DNA of 64,000 bases, from positions 2,397,247-2,461,246 of the forward strand of contig CM018605.1 in assembly GCA_009192285.1 (NCBI GenBank), written 5' to 3'. The notes below the pieces were generated by a model, which worked only from the letters and a program-made list of their open reading frames with translations, did no database searches and was not told where the DNA came from. The stretch's first letter is position 1. Each line of letters begins with the position of its first letter. The DNA is from Morchella semilibera. Taxonomy: Eukaryota; Ascomycota; Pezizomycetes; Pezizales; Morchellaceae. Both the position numbers and the translations under genes were made by a program. This document shows, piece by piece, positions 39,195 through 50,739 of the stretch.

Positions 39195-41136
39195 TGATCA
39201 TGACTGACTGTGTTAATAGTAAAAAAGTGTCACGGCATTACTTGACTACTTTAAGTCTATCTTTTAAAAAAGTAGCTTGATTTTCCCCCTTTCTCTCTTG
39301 AAATCTCTGTGATATTACAGTTATCATCACAAAAATGTTTAACATTGTTTTCTTCCACTTTTCCACAAAATTAGAATTCTTTCCCATTTTCAAAGATCAC
39401 TGTTTCCTCACTTAAAATCCGCTTTTCTTCTGTTCTAATACGGCGCCCAATTGGTTTTGTTTCTTTATTCTCCTTCAAATTTTCCGGTGGCTGCGCCTTC
39501 TCTTCTAAGCTTATTTGCCCCAGACTCATTTTCTATTTATCCCTTCATTCCTACCACCGTTTGGGACTATCTAGTATTTGGAACTAGCCGGGGAGTTTTC
39601 TGCATCTAGAAGCGGGTGGAAGATATTCAAAGGAGAAATATCCTATCACTTTTAAGGATTTGGTGGGCATTCATCAGTACTATTCTCTACCCTCCCTATC
39701 TACAAACAATTATGGGTGGCAGTCTATTACTTGATATTAACTTCACGTACATAGTTACTCTTTTCACGGCTTTTTCTTTCCCCACCCTTCATTTTTTTGA
39801 TCATATTTTTTCTTAACTTTTTTTCTTGATTGGGTGTGTGCTCTTCCTAAAAGGATGGTATGAGTGGGGGTGGAGGTGGTTTGGATCGACATTCTTTCTG
39901 TGTAAGATGAACGCCCTGCTGAAATATCGATACTTTTCGGGCAAATTCTGTCGTCGATTGATGGGCTCTCAAAACATATCACGTTGGGTCACTAGAGGGA
40001 GAAAAAGATTGAAAAAAAGAAAATTGTTGGAAAATCTAAAAAAAAAAAAAAAGAAAAAAAAAGGAGAGTTTCTGTTTTTTCCCTTTTGTATTCGTTCCAT
40101 TCGCGTTTGAGGTGGTCGGGCGTTTTTCTTTGTCCTTTCTACTTCTGCTTCGATTCTTGTGTATCTTTCTCTTCCCAACCTCTATCTCCCTTAGGCTATA
40201 GCAATGTTTTTTGCCTGAGTCCCTGCATCGCTTTCTTATCCTTTGGGCTATTAGTTATGCACCGCGTGTTGCGGGACCGGCCCCATGTGTTATGTATGGT
40301 CTTTGAGTGGGGCTTGAGATACATGTATGAGTTAGGTGGGAAAAAAAGGTTGAGACCTTGCATGATTGAACATGTACTATGTGTAACTGTGCGACCATGA
40401 AAAAGGAAAGGCCTTCGGCCTCTTGAACTTTCTTTGCGGCCTGAATCTTTGATTTTCTTTGTGTGTAGCGAGAATGGTTCATACTAGTGTCCTGGGGGGG
40501 GGGGGGGAGGAAAACGGGTTATTGCAATGTAGAATTGATTGATGCCCAGTAATTTTTAACGGAATTAATTTAGCCGTAGAAGGGTTCCATTAGAATCAGT
40601 GCCTGTGTATAGGTGAGGTTCAAAACAATGATGACTCACTCCTCTCTTATGCGAGTGAGAATGTATGATGCGGCCGTCTGGGTGGCGTGGATACTCCCAC
40701 CATGAATCATTCTATCAACTAAAATTCTTGGTCTGGTTAATAAGTATGTTCCTGTCATCTAATCCCAAGATTATGCATCGTATTATATTCCAGGACCTCA
40801 GGTTGTAGCCAGATGGGAGTCTATAGTTGTCGAATAAACGACTTCAAATTATGAACTCTTAGTGTTTGTTGCTGCAGCCAATGCCTTCATGTATTGGAAG
40901 ATGTTACACCATAAAGATGGCTGTGCACCGGATAACAAGGTATATCTGTCACGTGAGCCCGGCTCTGCGCGTACAAACCCAAACCCCCCAGTGGACACCA
41001 TCAAGGCAGCAGTTGCTATTTATATCCTCTGCTTGCCCTAAGCCCGGAGTTTTGTATGAGGCTGCTGTTGATTTAAACTCCTCTTTCTGAATATAATAAT
41101 CCCCGGACCACGATAACTCAAAGTTTCTTTGACCCA
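39195..41136. other. Intergenic gap between LARP1 and the F-box gene
   Basis: Probable 3' region of LARP1 (T-rich), an A-rich stretch near 40036-40063 and a 13-G run near 40494. No gene was seen. Confidence 0.55.
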
Positions 41137-43450
41137 ATGTTTCCATTCAAGAAAGTCTACAACGCACTCCAAATTAACTCTTCTTCATCAAAACAGAGCA
41201 CAAAGAGGCCTGACTCAATATCCATCCCGCTTCGTCAACTATCAATACGCACGGCCTCGGACGACGACAACGAGGATGTCGATCGTCACGTGGTACAACA
41301 ACAACGCAAAGCTCCAACCTTGCCAGCAGATGTATGGTTTTTGATACTGCCACAAGTCGACTACACTGAGAATTGTACTCTATGCAAGCACAAACAGCTG
41401 TACACTCTATCCTTGGTGTGTCGAGTTTTTAACGAGTTCGCTACAAAGGCGCTCTATCAAACACTCGACTTACGCCTTGAGGATGCTTGCCTTGAGGTGC
41501 ATGGAGATGCTTTGGACTCCTATAACAACGAGCCATCCTTCCTTAGAGAAAACATTTTGAAAAAGAAGCTCGATAGATTAGAGAGCACACTGCGGTCGCC
41601 AAAGGGGCCAGTGGCGCTTATTCGGCATTTAAAATTCCCAGTAATTGAGCTTCGATGGAAGATGACCTATGGTCCAAATGATATCAATCCGGCATTATAC
41701 ACCGGCCTGTCAAGAGGAGTTTATAATTACGGCCGAGATGAGCCATCGGCTCATTACAGGCCCAAGGTAAGCACACATGACGAGTCGCAGTTGTATGTGC
41801 GCCCAGTAATGCGCAGGGCGGATCTTGCTGTCTGGAAGAACAACGTGTCGGTTGGTGTTTTGCCAAAGTGGATCACCATCTTTGAACTAGCATCGGCTCG
41901 GTTAGAGACGGTATCTGGTCTAGGAAGTCTGTGGACGTACATCCACGAATACGAAAGGGACGTATTGCGGGAAAGGCTTTTTGATGCCGTTGAGAAGAAT
42001 CCAAACTGGACCGAGTGGGACTGGAGATGGAGTTCCTGGGGATATTCCCAACATTCGGCCGAAGCTATCTCGGTGGAACCCAGACTGCTTGAGGTTTTCA
42101 GTAAGATGAAAAACATCCGGAGCATTCAGCTGGATAAAACAGAATGGGCGGATAAAGTGCTCGAGAACTTCTCAGGGACCCTCGAGTCTGTAGCGATCGA
42201 ATCCCTCAGGATAGGCGGTTGCGATTTTGACTTCATTTTTAAAAAGCTTCCGACAAAGGGACTGAAATCATTGAAAGTAATAGTCAGCGAGTCTTACTTC
42301 AAACCGCTTGAAAAATGCGACCCGTTTAAACCACTCCTCGACTACCTCAAGCTTTGCCACCAGCAGTCCACAGCGACCCTAACAAATCTAGATTTCCAGG
42401 TCAACTGGAATCTCTCAAGCTCCTCATACAAGCTATGTAACGATCTCGAAGGCACATATCTCGGAATGATGCCTATCGAAGAGTTTCTCTCATCAATATT
42501 TATATATGCCCCACTTCTTCGCACTTTCAACTTTGTCCTTGCAACCACCCACGAGGATGAGGTTCAGTACCCTCCGACAGAGAAGCCAATGCCTTTTTTA
42601 GCGCAAAATCTTCGATCAATGAGCATATCCCTCCCTGCAAGGAATAGCAAGGCATGGTTTGCGACCAAGATCGGCTCCCGGGCATTCCCGGCGCTGCAGA
42701 AGTTCACCTTCCGATCTGGGTTTTCGCGCAATAATGGGCCGAAGCAAACTTGTGGGCGATGCGTGCACCTGGAGTGGAACGAGGTTGATAAGTGGTACGA
42801 TTTTGCGGGTGAGCAAGATAATTTGCTCGTCGAGGCGTGTAGAAAGGCTGAGATCGCGCAGTGGGAGATGGAAGTCATGAATAGACCGTGGGTATGTTTT
42901 AGCTCTCGGGGTACCTGGAGTGAGGACTCTGTATTAATGATTAAACAGGCAGAATGCTCCTCGTTCACACTGGAGGAGTCTTGTGAAGACGACCCTAAAA
43001 ACCTCTATTTCCGCCCCCCGCAGGAGCATCTCACTGACTACGATGCTGGCCTGTTCTTCTCCGGACAATCAGCCCATGCCTTGCCTCGTAGAAATTCGCC
43101 AAAGCGTAGAAACGCAAGGGCTATATTGACGTCGGTGCCTCAAACCCATCGATCATTCAATTATTCACTAACCCTCATATCCAGGCCAGGTCAAACCAAA
43201 ACACGGGGAACGGTCTGTGATATTTTCGCACCTACCTTTGGTATTGGTTATTACCAGCATCAGAATAACTCGATTCTGCTTGCAATGATTTCCGCGCCAA
43301 GTGGTATGTCAATAACTGTGTTCTGTGCCCCATAAATGGTGATACTGATGAGACCTTTGTTGCGAATTAGCGCGAAGCCCAAGGGGTTCAAGACTAAACG
43401 GAAGAGTGAGTTGGGATAGCCGCTTTGGCAGCATGTCGGCGACTTTATAG
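41137..43450 (+). CDS. F-box protein
   Basis: Probable substrate adaptor of an SCF ubiquitin ligase. An F-box-like segment is visible at about residues 60-110: LPADVWFLILPQVDY then LYTLSLVCRVFNEFATKALY, contacting Skp1 in known members. The remainder (about 600 residues) has loosely leucine-rich blocks such as SLRIGGCDFDFIFKKLP and LKSLKVIVSES, as in fungal F-box/LRR-like proteins; the substrate is unknown. A 57-nt in-frame intron is likely at 42892-42948 (GTATGT donor, TTAAACAG acceptor). A second likely intron (43304-43370, GTATGT donor) moves the end to 43450 and gives 729 residues, ending SRFGSMSATL. Without it the frame stops at 43335. No close family member of known role was recognised. 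Confidence 0.8.
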
Positions 43451-46178
43451 ACTATTTTCTTTTTATTTCCTTTCTCTTCATTATTGGGTAAGATAGGCAT
43501 GTGTCGGTCATGGGATATCACTCGCCATTTCGGCAGTCTGTTAGCAATGAGTCATGAATAGTTACGAAGAAATGACCTAACGAATGGGTTATAAATTAAA
43601 TGCAGGCTTCCAGGGATGGATTATGCTTAGGGATAGACTGGCGTGACATACGTGGAGATCCATGAGGGCTTGACTATTGCAAGATATCCCTAGAAATAGT
43701 CAGCGGTTTCAAAAACACCCACAAGGATACCAGGACAACTCTAGCGTAACTAACTACGAGTATCTGTTTCTGTTTCCCCAGTTGTCCATTCATAATACAT
43801 GCTACCAGATACTTGGACAGGTGGTTGAATCGTGTGCGGCCAATGAGCTGTCTTGGGCCGAACCGGAGAAAGTTGGGGTGGTTAAAGCTCACATCCTATC
43901 CGAGAAAGTTGGTACGCGCATATACAGGTAAGGGTAAAAAAGAGCCACATATTCGTAAATTTTTTTGGTGAGGTTTGTGCGTCGCGAGCGAAGTAGGCAC
44001 GTGGGTTGGTTAATGAGGTGGGGGGGGGTAAGGTTATAGCTCGAGGGTAGGCCCGGGAGGACTAACGGAGGTGAGTCGAGTCTATTGGTATATATAGTAA
44101 AGTCCAGAATATCCTTTTCAATGGGTTGAGATTTGTAGGGGAAGTATCATCCAATATTGGTGTTTGGAGTTATAATATTTCTATTCAAAGGTATGAGGCT
44201 GGAGGGGGGGAGGAGCGGGTAAGTTATGTCCGACTTAGTTGGGCTCACCCCAGAGGAGTGAGCCCATGATATTCGATTCTGAGCTCGGGCTTCGTATGGG
44301 GAAGGTGCCCCTGTACATAACCACAGATTTGGAGCGTCGGGAGTGATACCGGGACCAAAGTTATGTATGCGGTTGTGCGTGTGGTCCTTGCTATTAAGGG
44401 ACGAAGCAGGACATGTAGTATGCCGTCATCATCTGCTAGGTAGGGGATCCCCCCACCCCCCACCCCTCCCCACACACACATCGTTCTCCTCTCTTCCGGT
44501 TTCCCCCTCAATACATGACGCCCGTTCTCGCCCGTCACGTCTACCAGGGGTGATAGGATGCGCACTTTATTTACTGTACAACCAACCGCTCGACTGATCC
44601 TACCACCTGTAGACATTCTCGTGATATCCTTGATCCCCAGTCGCATCGTTTAGTTGCTAGAGGGGCAACGAATGCTATCGTTTAGGTATCTGTGAGCTTT
44701 GATAGTATTCTTAGCTCCATCAGCTCATGCTCCTGTTGTATTGGGGGGGGGGGTTAACTTTCTTGCGTGTTCCACGCGCTCTGCAGGCTCTACAAGCTTT
44801 GTGAGAGTTTCCCTGCCGGCCCCCTGGGCTAGCCCTAAAGAGTTTTTATGCACTCCATGGGTTTTCTCTTTTGGGTTTCTAGGCCCCTCTCCCTGTGTCT
44901 AATATCGCCCGTGTTTTTGCTTGTGCTCCGATCTCAGTGCCTTACGGACCTGGATACGTGCCTAGGCTGTCTTTATTTGGCCTTTCCCTTTTTTGGCTTC
45001 AGGGGCGTCTATATCTCCTCGCAGAAAGAATTTAATCTTAGTGATGGGGTTGTGCGAGTGATGAGATATGATTGGCCTGGAACCACACCCGCGGATCATC
45101 TTCGCCCTAAGCGAATATATCCTTTTACTAGCATGGTGGAGCTAAGGCGAACTAAGTGTGTTGTTTGCTTGATGCGGCCCTGATCGTATTATACCATATC
45201 TGAGTTGGTACAGGCCGCGCGTGTGTCTTGTATCCTTTTCGAGACCAAAGTAGGTACCGCCAACTCACACCGGGAAGAGGTCTATTATATAGCAGGCTCG
45301 TCAGGCGTATTTATCACCGATAGGATGGGTGTTATACGCCATAGATGCGTTCTAAGATGGTGCCTAAAAATAAATGGCCGCCCAGGTGTGCTGAACATCC
45401 GACGCCAACACTCCTGGGGGTGCGAATACACTTGGATCAGAACTAGTTGTAGTAGGCAAAAACGCACCAGAGAAGGTATCTAGGATACAAAACCAAACTG
45501 TGTGACCGGTTTTACATCATCGGTACCAGCCAGACGCCGGGATTACAGTACTTAGGAAGTCGATAAGCTGTATTTCTGGGCATGCCCTTTCCCTCCCCTC
45601 TTGGTCTTGGCGGATCTTCCCCATAGACCTCGTTCATCTTTGATATCCTCTTTGCCTAGTGCCCTCGCATCTTTTCAAATGTCAAGTCAGTATTACATGT
45701 ATGTAGTCCACATAAAAACTATGGACAGATCTGCAGGAGAGCCAGTAAAGCTACGCGGGTGCCTTAAGGTGCGCCCAGTGGCTTCTTCCGCTGGCCATGG
45801 TTTGCGCAAGAGCCACCTCTTTTTGCGCTACAAGGATCTCTCTTCTTGGGGGGGGGGGGGGAGGACATCATGCCCGGAGGCTTGAAGGACCTCCACCCTT
45901 AGCCTTCACGTCTTCACTGGTTCGGTACTCCCCGACCCACGACCCCCACGAATGGTGCTCTCTAACTCGGATACACCACGCGGGGGTACCAGAATAATGA
46001 TAGGGTTTTTGGGATGTGTATACAGTTTCTACTTTTGCATGTTGGCTACTGCTCAGCCTTGGTCTACTTGGCATGAGCCAATAACATGTGATTTCGATCA
46101 TTCCCCCCCATCGAACGATCCCTGTATGTGACAGCAGGGATTCAACTCAGAGATTAATTACGCATAATAGGTTTTCAC
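43451..46178. other. Gene-free gap before tRNA-Trp
   Basis: Short open frames only, none with family likeness. It contains G runs (44021, 44744, 45849) and a small GGGCTCAC hairpin (stem 8, loop 9) at 44241-44265. Confidence 0.5.
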
Positions 46179-46250
46179 GACTCCTTGGCGCAACGGTAGC
46201 GCGTTCGACTCCAGATCGAAAGGCTGCGTGTTCAAATCACGTAGGGGTCA
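46179..46250 (+). tRNA. tRNA-Trp (anticodon CCA)
   Basis: A 72-nt cloverleaf. The acceptor stem GACTCCT pairs with AGGGGTC (one G-U pair), with discriminator A. The anticodon arm TTCGA-CTCCAGA-TCGAA shows CCA. The T-arm loop TTCAAATC is standard. There is no intron. A T-run starting near 46263 can end Pol III transcription. The sequence closely matches fungal tRNA-Trp. Confidence 0.95.
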
Positions 46251-46262
46251 CACAAGCTTCTC

Positions 46263-46268
46263 TTTTTT
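46263..46268 (+). terminator. Pol III terminator of tRNA-Trp
   Basis: A run of six T about 13 nt downstream of the tRNA 3' end, the usual RNA polymerase III stop signal. Confidence 0.7.
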
Positions 46269-46300
46269 GTTGTAGTACCTATTACCTAACTATAGGAATA

Positions 46301-46408
46301 AACCGTCGAGACAATCCTGACACCCCTTCCTAAAATTCCAACGAGTGGCTACTAATAAATTCTATGGTACTTGTTGGTGTGGCTTTAGGGGTGTCAGCAA
46401 CGACGGTT
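46301..46408. mobile_element. MITE with TA target duplication, next to tRNA-Trp
   Basis: A 108-bp inverted-repeat element. It starts AACCGTCG and later CTGACACCCC, and ends with the matching GGGGTGTCAG and CGACGGTT. The repeat arms have a small mismatch block between the two matched parts. TA flanks both sides (46299-46300, 46409-46410). There is no coding capacity. It lies about 50 bp beyond the tRNA. Confidence 0.65.
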
Positions 46409-46410
46409 TA

Positions 46411-47483
46411 TGGGATAAGTAAGTAAGTAGGTACTTTCCCTCAGGCGGTCAGCCAAAATTAAAATGAGTGCGTTGTAGCCTTTTGCGGTATTCATGATAC
46501 ATATATTCAACACCGGCTGCGGTTGAAGTTCTGTCTACAATCTATCACTCGTGCCAAAGACCCGTACCTCCCTAGGCCTGCTTCTAGGCGTTAGGACCTC
46601 GGGTTGTGATTTTTGACTGAGTGCCTAAGGGATAGGATGACTACATGTAGGTAGTATATGAAAACCAGGTCTTCATCCTAAGAGGTAGCATCGATCCTTG
46701 AAGACAACCCCGACAACATATTTCTGGGCCCTACTATATCACTTCTCAATCGATTCTGAATAGGCTACTACATCTTACATAGATGGACTGCCAAGATTCG
46801 TTCAAGCATACCTAGAGACTCTATCTCTTTTGTGTGTTCTTGTGTGATGGACCATACGTATAGTGCTAGATGCTCATAACGGAGGCCACATACATAAGCA
46901 CATGTATACATATGGCATTTCAGAGACCCCATTGGTGCTTGTCTTAGGATAGGCGGTTCGTGTCTTGCCATTAACAGAGCCGGGCGGGGTGTCGGTCTAT
47001 CCTTATCCCCCACCCCCCATCTCTCTCCTTGCATATTGGCAGAGTGCCGTCAGTGCGGTGGTTTCCCGGTGGGGGGATCCGAAAATGGTAAAACCGCGCC
47101 GTCGGACACCGGTTCGTGGTACTTTGATCCCCATCACCGGCTTTGGAAGGGGCGCTGCGGGATATAAAGTAGTGGTTTCTGTTCTGTTCTGTTCTGTTCG
47201 GGTCCCGTCATACTACTTGTGCTTGTATTACTGATTGTAACAAGCTACTTACATAGCTAGTCTCGAGTTTAGTGGGTTATCACATTGGGATGCGGGCAAT
47301 TGTGGATAGTACTCGTGGGTTATGATCAGTTCGTTCGTAAAACATGTTATTAACTTTTACCTATGAAAAAAAACAAAGCGAAAGAAAGAAAGAAAGAAAG
47401 AAAGAAGAAAGCCACCTTTTATCTGGCCAATTCTCTTTATGGTGGTCTACTTACATTGGTTCACGAGTTATCACTCGCCCTAG
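46411..47483. other. Intergenic gap downstream of ACL4
   Basis: Contains a TTCTG repeat near 47180-47197 and a GAAA repeat near 47380-47404. No gene was seen. Confidence 0.55.
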
Positions 47484-48651
47484 CTACTCCATCTCCACAT
47501 CCTCCTCACTCTCCCACTCCTCCTCACCGTCGTCCTCACCGTCGTCCTCCTCCTCCTCCTCACTCTCCTCCCCGATCTCCGCCACGATCTTCTCCCTGAG
47601 CTCGACCGCATGCTCCCAGATACCCTGATCCTCCCACCCGCGCGCCTCAAACAGCACGCCACAATTAGTGAGCCACTCCCTAGCGCTACCCCAGAGCTCC
47701 CTCCTCTCCTCCGACGCCTCGGGGGCCTGCCCGCCGTACAGGAAGAGGCACCACCCGCCGAGGTACCAGAGGTCGGGCAGCTGGTCGTCCTCGAGCTGCA
47801 GGCGCTCCAGCACCTCGAGCGCACAGTCGTACTGCTGCGTCTCGATGAGCAGCTTGGTCAGGTTGATGCGCGAGGCGTAGCTCGGGATGTCGGCGGAGTC
47901 GGCGGGCAGCCCGCTCCACAGCCCGTACGAGCGCTGCAGGGCCGTGACGGCGTCGGCGGGCCGCTGCTGCGAGATGCGGATCGAGGCGAGCGTCTGCAGG
48001 GCTTCGGCGGAGGACGGGGCGATAAGGAGCGCCTCGGTGACGTATGACTCGCAGCGCGACTCGGCGTCTGCTTCGTCGCTGGGGGTGTGTTAGCTCAAGG
48101 CCCCCGGAGTGGAGGGGGGGGGTTGCATACCATAGATCGCTCATGTAGATCTCTGCCATTGCACACAGGGCGCTGCAGAGCTTCCCGTGCAGGTCGCGCT
48201 CAGCGCCGCCCTTCCCGTCCTTGATCCACCGGCGCAGGACGTCGGTGCCGCGGTCATACCACGCCATCATCCTCTCGCCGCCCTCGCCCAGCTGCGCGAG
48301 CCAGAGGAACTTTTCAGGGCCCGTGGCGGCGCCCTCGGGGTCGAGTGCGGCGGCGGCCTCGAAGGCTGTGCGTGCGGCGGCCTCGTCGCCGAGCTCGAGC
48401 TGGATCTCGCCGAGGAGCTCGAGCGCGGGGAGGTGCGACGGGTCGGCGCGCAGCGCCGCAGTGGTCAGTGTTAGCGCCTCGTGCGGCTGGTGCTCGGTGT
48501 GCAGGAGGGTGCTGGCCGTGGCGGTCAGCGCTGATGCGTCGGGCTTTGGGGCGTCGGCGGCGTGGGGGTTTGTGGAGAAGGAGGTGGAGGTGTTGAGGGC
48601 TGATTTTGAGCGGGTGGAGGATTTGCGCTTGGTTGAGCGGGTTTTGGCCAT
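47484..48651 (-). CDS. ACL4: Acl4-type assembly chaperone of ribosomal protein L4 (TPR protein)
   Basis: Acl4 is a TPR protein that captures nascent Rpl4 and escorts it to the nucleus for 60S assembly. The start at 48651 reads MAKTRSTKRKSSTRSKSAL. Exons 48131-48651 and 47484-48078 are joined across a 52-nt intron (AGCTAAC branch site) and give 371 residues. TPR-like helices are visible: HLPALELLGEIQLELGDEAA, FLWLAQLGEGGERMMAWYDRG, MAEIYMSDLCDEADAESRCE, SAEALQTLASIRISQQRPAD and LPDLWYLGGWCLFLYGG. The C-terminal tail is very acidic, as expected for shielding a basic ribosomal protein. It is divergent from the RWD gene, with a 466-bp shared upstream region. The assignment rests on overall family resemblance. 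Confidence 0.85.
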
Positions 48652-49117
48652 TGCTTTTGTGTGTTATTATTAGAGGATGGGTAGTCTATATAGATTGAGA
48701 GGAGGAGAAGAGGGGATTGAGGGGGGAGATGAGGACGAGAAGAATGGATATCTGCAATTGGGTTTCTTGAATGTGCATGTGGAGGTGAGTTCTTAATTTT
48801 TTTATATTACCTAAAAGGGAAGTGGGGCCACTAAGCCAACAAAGGAAATGATCGCTGCTGCGGCTCTCGACCCCGCCAAAGCCAAAAGCGAAAGTCAAAC
48901 AAAGCCAACGGTGAAACGCTCCAACCAACCAAAAAGACCTCATCCTCATCTTTGACCTCATCCTCATCATCACCCATCATCTACTGAAACTCTGCTGGTA
49001 CTGCAAGGCACGAAAGATAATCTCACCATTCATCAAACAAGATAGTTAACCTGCGTAGAGTATATAACTACTTATATATCTACTACAACCCTCTCAATCT
49101 ACATCACAGCACAAGCA

Positions 49118-50035
49118 ATGGCGACAGAAGAGCAGCTCCAGGAGATCGAGGTCCTGCAGTCAATCTACCCCGATGAGTTCACCCGTCCGTACCCCCTCCC
49201 CCACAGTCCACTTTCCCGCACCAATAGCCAGCTACCCACCCATCTAACACCGCCCAGAAATCAGCGACACGCAATTCACTCTCCGCCTCGTCCTCGAACC
49301 CCCCACCATCCCCGGGCAGCCCCAGGAATCACGTACCCCCTCCCCCCCCCCCTCCCTCCACCATTCCCACCACCCACTAACCAACCAGCCCCACAGCAAT
49401 CCTCATTCTCCACGTCACCTACCCCGAGAGCTACCCCGACGTCCCCCCCGACCTAGACCTAACGCTCGACGCCGGCTCCCCGCCCTCCTCGCTCTCCTTC
49501 CCCACGGACAAGGACACGCTGCTGCGCGCACTGGCCGGCACGGTCGACGAGAACCTGGGCATGGCGATGGTGTTCACGCTGGCCACGAGCCTCAAGGACG
49601 CGGCCGAGGATCTGCTCGCGCGCCGCGCCCAGGCCGCCGAGACGCTGCGCGAGGAGCACCTGCGCCGCGAGGAGGAGAAGGAGATGGAGAAGTTCCGCGG
49701 CACGCAGGTCACCAGGGAGCGCTTTGTCGAGTGGCTCAAGAGGTTCAGGGCCGAGGAGGAGGAGAAGAGGGTGGCGGCCGCGGCGGCAAGGGAGGAGGAG
49801 GAGAAGGGGAGGAAGGGGCCGGCCGTGAAGGAGAAGAGGTTGACAGGTAGGTTCCCCCCCCCCCCTCCTTTTTTTTTCGGTTCTGGGAGGAGTGCGTGGG
49901 GGTGCTGATTTGGTGTGGTGGGTGGTAGGGAGACAGCTTTATGAGCGTGGCTTGGTCGGCGGGACGGACGATACGGAGGATGCGGACGAGGACGGGGTGG
50001 AGGTGGACCTGGCGAAGCTAAAGGTCGCGGTATAG
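49118..50035 (+). CDS. GIR2: Gir2/RWDD1-like RWD-domain protein (DFRP2)
   Basis: Gir2 (DFRP2, RWDD1) binds and stabilises the translational GTPase Rbg2/DRG2 and contacts Gcn1 through its RWD domain. Exons: 49118-49184, 49258-49332, 49397-49846, 49929-50035; 232 residues. The RWD domain covers about residues 5-115: EEQLQEIEVLQSIYPDEF, LRLVLEP and the diagnostic YPESYPDVPPDLDL. A long charged helix follows (HLRREEEKEMEKFRGTQVTR). The conserved RERFVEWLKRF and LTGRQLYERGL match the DRG-binding half. The tail is acidic (DDTEDADEDGVEVDL). Introns of 73, 64 and 82 nt have strongly C-rich tracts. Confidence 0.92.
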
Positions 50036-50287
50036 GTCTTTTTATAAAAGTAGTAGTAATTTAAAAACTTGCTCTTTTGTTTAAATCTAGCACTCGAAAG
50101 CATACCCGGCCATTGAACCATTTATTTATATAACCAGACCAGCAAAGCAAACCAAAGCAAACACAAGACCAGACAACCGCTCTTGTTTTCAATTGTCGGT
50201 AAGTACAGTCCGTGGTACATCACCATCATCTAAAAAAAAAGAAAAAACCCACCCCACAATCATTGCCAGCCAGCCAAGCCCGCCGGC

Positions 50288-50739
50288 CTAACTCCCAAAC
50301 ATATCACTCTCGTCATAATCATCGCCGACCCAACCTACCCCACCACCACCATTAGCTCCACACACACACACGGGGGGGTGGGGGGACAAGTAACATACGC
50401 AGCGTAAACTTGCCATCGACGACCTTCTCGCGCGCGGTCTCGGCGTCCTCGATGGCGCGCTTAGTGGCCCAGCTGGGGACGGCGTGCAGCGACTGCGACT
50501 GCGGCTGCGGCTGCGGCTGCTGCTGCTGCTGCGACTGCTGCTGTGGGTGCGGCTGCGAGTCGGGCGGGGAGTGCAGCGAGAGGTGTTCGGCGGGGTTGAC
50601 GAGGTTGTGGGGCTGCGAGCGCGGCGTCGACGGCGTCGTGGAGGGGGAGTCGTGCATTTGGGAGTCTTCGTCTGTGGGTGTGTTAGTGCGTCGTGGGGAG
50701 AGAGGGGAGAAGGAGGGGGGTACCGGAGTGGTTTGCCAT
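50288..50739 (-). CDS. Small Gln/Pro-rich protein of unknown function
   Basis: A three-exon gene: 50724-50739, 50399-50671, 50288-50334; 111 residues. The introns (52 and 64 nt) have good donors (GTACCC, GTATGT), CACTAAC in the first, and join in phase. The N-terminal part is disordered (MANHSDEDSQMHDSPSTTP), followed by a Gln/Pro run. The C-terminal 45 residues look constrained: SWATKRAIEDAETAREKVVD then GKFTLRWVGDDYDESDMFGS. The ending, a charged helix plus a short acidic/aromatic tail, suggests a binding peptide for a larger complex. I do not recognise the family. It is convergent with the RWD gene, and a GATA cluster lies about 80-90 bp upstream. Confidence 0.75.
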
